The position numbers and the translations under genes are program-made. A stretch of DNA of 64,000 nt, from NCBI GenBank assembly GCA_017550655.1, contig JAFZOK010000024.1:186001-250000 (forward strand), written 5' to 3'. Each line of letters begins with the position of its first letter. The stretch's first letter is position 1. Shown here in pieces: positions 59,826 to 64,000 of this stretch. Under the pieces are notes generated by a model. It did not search any database and was not told the origin of the DNA. It saw only the letters and a program-made list of their open reading frames with translations. The DNA is from Bacteroidales bacterium (GTDB taxonomy: Bacteria; Bacteroidota; Bacteroidia; Bacteroidales; UBA932).

Positions 59826-61166
59826 CTAGTAAACAAATTCTTTGGCGGTAAAGTCCCAAGGCTTGTAAGGTGTTCTAGGGAATCTCCTCTCGAACTCCTT
59901 GATCAGGTCGTCGCGGAACTTAGGATGTGCCAGGCCGATAAGCATTCTTGCCCTGTCTTTCAGGGTAGCGCCCTTCAGGTGAGCGATACCGTACTCTGTG
60001 ATAACATAATCGATATCGTCTCTTGGGGTGGTGATTCCGGCGCCTTCTGTCAGGAATGCCTTGATACGGGAGAGTTCCCCGTGCTTTGCAGTTGAAGGGA
60101 ATGCAAGGATTGCCTTGCTGGTCTTGTTCCAGGAAGCTCCGCGGATGAAGTCAACCTGTCCGCCGGTTCCGCTGAATACCTTGAGACCGATTGTCTCTGC
60201 AGTGCTCTGGCCCTGGAGGTCCATCTCGAGAGCCGAGTTGATTGATACGAAGTGATCCATCTGGCAGATTGTCCTAGGGTCGTTGCAGTAGTTTACAGGG
60301 AACATCAGCACATCAGGATTGTGGTCCACAAAGTCGTACAGCATCTGGCTTCCCATAAGGAATCCCGTAACCAGTTTGCCTGGATGGAGCTTCTTCTTTG
60401 CATTTGTCACAACTCCCTTCTTTACAAGCTCTACCACGCCGTCTGAGAACATCTCGGTATGGATTCCGAGGTCCTTCTTGCCAGTCATGTAATGCAGGGC
60501 AGCGTCTGGAATTGCGCCGATACCCAGCTGCAGTGTGGCACCGTCCTCAACCAGTGAAGCGCAGTACTCTCCGATTTTCTCCTCAACAGGTCCTATGGTA
60601 GGCTTCGGAAGCTGGAACATAGGCTTGGAGGTCCTTACTATGTAGTCGAGCTTTGAAATGTGGATCAGACAGTCTCCGTAGCCCAGGAAAGGCATCTGGT
60701 CGTTCATTTCGCAGATAATCATCTTTGCGCGGTCAACTGCAAGCTTGGTGTAGTCAACTGAAATACCGAGGCTGCAGTATCCGTCCTCGTTAGGAGGGGT
60801 GACGGTAATCATTGCAACATCGATAGGGTATCGGGTATCGAACCAGTCTGCTACCTGATGATAGTAGTAAGGGAAGAAGTCTCCGCGGTCGTCGTTGAGG
60901 CCTTCTCTTGTGTTTCCGTGGGCAAAGTTGGTGATGTGGCGGAAATGTCCGTAGCCCTCAGGCAGCATGTAGGTTGCCGGGTGAAGGGTTACCATGTGGT
61001 AGATGTTCACGTCCTTCAGCCTCTCCCTCTGGTCCATCATTGCCAGTGGAATCTCCTGAGGAGCTGCGGCAGAGTGGCCCAAGACGATGTTCATTCCGCT
61101 TTGGATAGCTTTTGCCGCATCCTGTGCGCTTACGATGCGGTCGCTGTATTTTTCTAACCAGTCCAT
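59826..61166 (-). CDS. Acetyl-CoA hydrolase/transferase family CoA-transferase
   Basis: A 446-residue CoA-transferase similar to 4-hydroxybutyrate or butyryl-CoA:acetate CoA-transferases. IVLGHSAAAPQEIPLAM, INSALEMDLQGQ (with the conserved Glu), GTGGQVDFIRGASWNK, FPSTAKHGELSRI and TPRDDIDYVITEYGIAHLKG fit the family. It probably moves CoA between an acid and acetyl-CoA in fermentation. ATG 61166 is used; a longer frame begins at 61187. The exact acid is unknown; the 446-residue length fits the 4-hydroxybutyrate/butyrate group better than the longer succinyl-CoA:acetate enzymes. Confidence 0.88.
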   Translation of the reverse strand: MDWLEKYSDRIVSAQDAAKAIQSGMNIVLGHSAAAPQEIPLAMMDQRERLKDVNIYHMVTLHPATYMLPEGYGHFRHITNFAHGNTREGLNDDRGDFFPYYYHQVADWFDTRYPIDVAMITVTPPNEDGYCSLGISVDYTKLAVDRAKMIICEMNDQMPFLGYGDCLIHISKLDYIVRTSKPMFQLPKPTIGPVEEKIGEYCASLVEDGATLQLGIGAIPDAALHYMTGKKDLGIHTEMFSDGVVELVKKGVVTNAKKKLHPGKLVTGFLMGSQMLYDFVDHNPDVLMFPVNYCNDPRTICQMDHFVSINSALEMDLQGQSTAETIGLKVFSGTGGQVDFIRGASWNKTSKAILAFPSTAKHGELSRIKAFLTEGAGITTPRDDIDYVITEYGIAHLKGATLKDRARMLIGLAHPKFRDDLIKEFERRFPRTPYKPWDFTAKEFVY

Positions 61167-61214
61167 ATAAGTAGTTTTTAATATCAATCTGAAAAATTCG
61201 TTTTTTCAAGTTTC

Positions 61215-61222
61215 CAAAGTTA
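61215..61222 (-). promoter_or_regulatory. Promoter -7 box for the CoA-transferase
   Basis: TAACTTTG on the minus strand, with a TTTG about 21 bases further upstream (-33 position), 49 bases before ATG 61166. Confidence 0.5.
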
Positions 61223-61300
61223 TGGAAAAATCATCAAAAACAGCAAAAACAATTAATAATTTTCAGCGATGTTGATAAATCGTTGAGAAATTAACATAAA

Positions 61301-61332
61301 AAAAGGCGTGCTTCCTAAGAAACACGCCTTTT
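61301..61332 (-). terminator. Intrinsic terminator of dnaK
   Basis: Arms 61301-61310 and 61323-61332 are 10-base perfect inverted repeats, with a 12-base loop. On the minus strand the hairpin is followed by a run of T (61294-61300). It lies 16 bases after the dnaK stop. Confidence 0.9.
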
Positions 61333-61348
61333 AAACAGTGAAATGGTT

Positions 61349-63289
61349 TTACTTCACTTCTTCAAAGTCCACGTCGGTCACCTCTCCGTCCTGGCTTCCA
61401 CCGTTGCTGGAGCCGCCGGTTGAACCGGTGTTCTGGCCGTAGCCGCCCTGGGTGCCTGCACCAGGATTAGGGCCTGCCTGTGCTCCTGCCGCGCGGTTCA
61501 TCTCCTCGCTGGCAGCATGCCAAGCCTCGTTCAGCTCGTTCATCAGGTTATCCAGCTCGGCGATGTTCTTGTTCTGGTGAGCCTCCTTCAGTTTCCTGGT
61601 GGCTTCCTCGATCCTGGACTTCTTGTCTGCAGGAATCTTGTCGCCATAGTCCTTGAGGTTCTTCTCGCTGGCGAATACCTGGGCGTCTGCGTTGTTGAGC
61701 TTGTCGGCCTCTGCCCTGGCAGCCTTGTCGGCCTGCTCGTTAGCCTTTGCCTCGTCTCTCATCCTCTTGATTTCGTCATCGCTGAGGCCGCTTGAAGCCT
61801 CGATACGGATCTGCTGCTCCTTGCCTGTTCCCTTGTCCTTTGCGGATACGTTAAGGATACCGTTGGCGTCTATATCGAAGGTTACCTCGATCTGAGGCAC
61901 TCCTCTTGGAGCCGGCATTATTCCGTCCAGATGGAATCTTCCGATAGTCTTGTTGCCGGAAGCCATTGGCCTCTCGCCCTGGAGCACGTGAACTTCTACT
62001 GAAGGCTGGTTGTCTGAAGCCGTGGAGAAGATCTGGCTCTTGCGGGTAGGGATTGTGGTGTTGGCGTCGATGAGCTTGGTGAATACTCCGCCGTAGGTCT
62101 CGATACCGAGTGATAGAGGAGTAACATCCAGCAGAAGCACATCCTTTACATCTCCTGCGAGAACGCCGCCCTGGATAGAAGCTCCGATAGCCACAACCTC
62201 GTCAGGGTTTACGCTCTTGTTAGGCTCCTTTCCGAAGAAATCCTTAACCATCTGCTGAACCCTAGGGATACGGGTTGAACCGCCGACGAGCAAAACCTCG
62301 TTGATGTCGCTTGCGCTCAGGTGAGCGTCTGCAAGAGCCTTGCGGCAAGGCTCTATGCACTTCTGGAACAGGTTGTCTGCCAAAGCCTCGAACTTAGCCC
62401 TGGTAAGGGTCTTTACAAAGTGCTGAGGCACACCGTCTATAGGCATGATGTAAGGCAGGTTGATCTCTGTCGTGGTCTGGCTGGAAAGCTCGATCTTTGC
62501 CTTCTCTGCAGCTTCCTTCAGTCTCTGGAGGGCCATAGGGTCCTTGCTGAGGTCTGCGCCTGCGTGCTCGTTCTTGAACTCCTCAACCATCCAGTCTATG
62601 ATAACGTGGTCGAAGTCATCGCCTCCAAGGTGGGTGTCACCGTTGGTGGACTTAACCTCGAATACTCCGTCGCCGAGCTCAAGGATTGAGATATCGAAGG
62701 TACCGCCACCCAGGTCGAACACTGCAACCTTGGCGTCCTTTTCCTTCTTGTCCAGACCGTATGCCAGTGCGGCTGCGGTAGGCTCGTTGATTATTCTCTT
62801 TACGTGCAGTCCGGCAATCTCTCCGGCTTCCTTGGTGGCCTGCCTCTGAGAGTCTGAGAAGTATGCAGGCACTGTGATGACAGCCTCTGTAATTGTCTGT
62901 CCCAGATGGTCTTCTGCGGTCTTCTTCATCTTCTGAAGAATCATCGCGGAGATCTCCTGTGGAGAATACAGTTTGCCGTCAATGTCAATTCTTGGGGTGT
63001 TGTTGTCGCCGCGCACTACCTTGTAAGGCACTCTGGCGATTTCTGTCTGCACCCTGTCATAAGTCTCGCCCATAAACCTCTTTATGGAGTATATGGTCTT
63101 GGTAGGGTTGGTGATGGCCTGCCTCTTTGCAGGATCGCCGATCTTTCTTTCTCCGTTTCCGGTGAATGCAACTACTGAAGGGGTTGTTCTCTTTCCTTCG
63201 CTGTTGATGATTACGGTAGGCTCAGAGCCTTCCATTACTGAGACACAACTGTTGGTTGTTCCCAAGTCGATTCCGATAATTTTTCCCAT
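61349..63289 (-). CDS. dnaK: Chaperone protein DnaK (Hsp70)
   Basis: A 646-residue Hsp70. Signature motifs [28 protein letters not shown] and [17 protein letters not shown] are present. The substrate domain follows, with [18 protein letters not shown], and the C-terminal linker is Gly/Asn-rich before [11 protein letters not shown]. The chaperone refolds proteins with DnaJ and GrpE, neither of which is in the window. An AGGAG ribosome-binding site (about 63297-63301 on the minus strand) stands out against weak sites in this genome. It is monocistronic, with a terminator of its own. Confidence 0.98.
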   Translation of the reverse strand: MGKIIGIDLGTTNSCVSVMEGSEPTVIINSEGKRTTPSVVAFTGNGERKIGDPAKRQAITNPTKTIYSIKRFMGETYDRVQTEIARVPYKVVRGDNNTPRIDIDGKLYSPQEISAMILQKMKKTAEDHLGQTITEAVITVPAYFSDSQRQATKEAGEIAGLHVKRIINEPTAAALAYGLDKKEKDAKVAVFDLGGGTFDISILELGDGVFEVKSTNGDTHLGGDDFDHVIIDWMVEEFKNEHAGADLSKDPMALQRLKEAAEKAKIELSSQTTTEINLPYIMPIDGVPQHFVKTLTRAKFEALADNLFQKCIEPCRKALADAHLSASDINEVLLVGGSTRIPRVQQMVKDFFGKEPNKSVNPDEVVAIGASIQGGVLAGDVKDVLLLDVTPLSLGIETYGGVFTKLIDANTTIPTRKSQIFSTASDNQPSVEVHVLQGERPMASGNKTIGRFHLDGIMPAPRGVPQIEVTFDIDANGILNVSAKDKGTGKEQQIRIEASSGLSDDEIKRMRDEAKANEQADKAARAEADKLNNADAQVFASEKNLKDYGDKIPADKKSRIEEATRKLKEAHQNKNIAELDNLMNELNEAWHAASEEMNRAAGAQAGPNPGAGTQGGYGQNTGSTGGSSNGGSQDGEVTDVDFEEVK

Positions 63290-63403
63290 GATTTTATCTC
63301 CTATTTTTAATATTCAACTTATTCCTGAGCCCAAAAGACTCCGCGAGGGGTATATCTCCATTATTGTGCCATCGCCGAGAAACGCCAAAAATCTGCCAAA
63401 ATG

Positions 63404-63433
63404 ACAAAAAAAGGATGGCCGAAGCCATCCCTT
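63404..63433 (-). terminator. Intrinsic terminator after the partial gene at 63459
   Basis: Arms GGATGGC (63413-63419) and GCCATCC (63424-63430) with a 4-base loop, flanked by A/T pairs with one bulge. On the minus strand a T-run (63404-63410) follows. It lies 26 bases after the stop of the unknown gene. Confidence 0.8.
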
Positions 63434-63458
63434 TACCCATTAATTCAGTCAATCTGCC

Positions 63459-64000
63459 TTATTGGAGTCCGCCCCAGGTGCCTTTGATGTTCTTGCACTG
63501 GGTGTAGCAGGAAGGGCAGTTGTAAACCTTGTATAGTTCGCTTCCCTCTGCCTGGAATATCTCCACGCTTCTCTGGCGGGTATCCCAGCCGTCTGCGAGG
63601 ATGTAGATGAAGGTGTCTGTTCCGCCGGTTACATTGTGCACACCGTTAGGGGATGCCGCCATTTCTACTGTGTAAGGCATATCCGGGCTGTAGGCATTGT
63701 CCGCCTTTGCTCCCTTCAGCAGGGCTGCTGCCATATATCTCTGGATGTAAGGATCATTTACAGGAGCATGCTCGGATGGTACCAGCTTGGTCTTCAGGAT
63801 ACGTATGATTCCGCTTACCGTTGCATCGCTGTTGCACAGCAGGTTAAAACATTTTTCTCCCTCAACGGCATCCTTGGCGTACATCTCTATTGCCATAGGA
63901 ATCATAGCCGCAGTTCCCTGGATGCTCTTTCCGAGCAGCCCGTTGTAAACGGCCTCGAACTCGGCATAGTCTGCCGGGAAGTTTGTGAATGTCACAAATG
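63459..64000 (-). CDS. DUF6935-like protein of unknown function (5' end outside the window)
   Basis: An open frame of 180 or so residues that runs off the right edge; a GTG at 63995 is possible, but the frame is open before it. It contains TNFPADYAEFEAVYNGLLGKS, GTAAMIPMAIEMYAKD, CFNLLCNSDATVSGIIRILKTKL, and GTDTFIYILADGWDTRQRSVEIF. The C-terminus has a CxxCxxxC-like set (NCPSCYTQCKN), perhaps binding metal. This reads like the DUF6935 family of Bacteroidales. No function is known to me. Confidence 0.55.
   Translation of the reverse strand, partial: FVTFTNFPADYAEFEAVYNGLLGKSIQGTAAMIPMAIEMYAKDAVEGEKCFNLLCNSDATVSGIIRILKTKLVPSEHAPVNDPYIQRYMAAALLKGAKADNAYSPDMPYTVEMAASPNGVHNVTGGTDTFIYILADGWDTRQRSVEIFQAEGSELYKVYNCPSCYTQCKNIKGTWGGLQ

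Noticed and set aside
1..64000. CRISPR array, prophage, integrative element or rRNA operon
   Set aside because: No regularly spaced repeats, phage structural or integrase genes, attachment sites or rRNA sequences were recognised on either strand.

Overview
This 64 kb window is gene-dense bacterial chromosome, most likely from a member of the order Bacteroidales. The evidence is the recurring Bacteroidota promoter -7 box (TAnnTTTG) just upstream of start codons, weak Shine-Dalgarno usage, and typical families: secreted DPP-IV-like S9 peptidase, tricorn-type S41 protease, putative porin of the Bacteroidota type, short AMP nucleosidase, Rpn-family nuclease and a LolC/E-type permease. The genus cannot be named from sequence reading alone. 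No rRNA, CRISPR array, insertion sequence, integrase or prophage was seen, and no gap without a gene exceeds 300 bases.

Layout. 1-5.2 kb: tail of a ThiF/TcdA-like gene, a GNAT-like protein, prfA and uvrA. 5.2-13.0 kb (locus A): eight abutting plus-strand genes for dialkylresorcinol/aryl-polyene (flexirubin-type) lipid synthesis: hotdog dehydratase, LolA-like protein, small secreted protein, DarA, DarB, a small conserved-looking protein, a BtrH-like acyltransferase, and an MMPL exporter with a methyltransferase-like tail. 13-38 kb: mostly housekeeping and envelope genes, including an endonuclease/phosphatase protein, a RelA/SpoT homologue with a degenerate hydrolase motif, uvrB, an M28 peptidase, a TPR protein, tandem metallophosphoesterases, an S9 peptidase, nucleoside phosphorylase, proline dehydrogenase, an Rpn nuclease with a structured leader, tRNA-Gly(CCC), a LolC/E permease, a lytic transglycosylase, a porin and nicotinate phosphoribosyltransferase. 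38-51.5 kb (locus B): thirteen plus-strand genes, starting with a sugar kinase-RapZ fusion and a MurU-like nucleotidyltransferase, then ketoreductase, LpxL-like acyltransferase, ACP, ketosynthase, chain-length factor, SMR protein, a second LolA-like protein, GT2 glycosyltransferase, a second MMPL exporter fused to a PlsC acyltransferase, an esterase and another acyltransferase. 51.5-64 kb: DJ-1, tricorn protease, AMP nucleosidase, Nudix, an unknown secreted protein, HerA-like ATPase, CoA-transferase, dnaK and a partial unknown gene.

How the genes may work together. Locus A has the only recognisable pathway dehydratase and the DarA/DarB ring-forming pair. Locus B has the ketoreductase, ACP and ketosynthase/chain-length-factor pair. 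Neither alone has a complete elongation cycle, so the two loci, 25 kb apart, probably build one resorcinol or aryl-polyene envelope lipid. Each locus carries its own LolA-like and MMPL transport proteins. The aromatic-starter genes expected for a flexirubin (tyrosine ammonia-lyase, CoA ligase) are not in the window, so the final product is uncertain. The kinase-RapZ/MurU pair opening locus B could supply a nucleotide sugar to the glycosyltransferase, or could be an amino-sugar recycling unit that only shares transcription.
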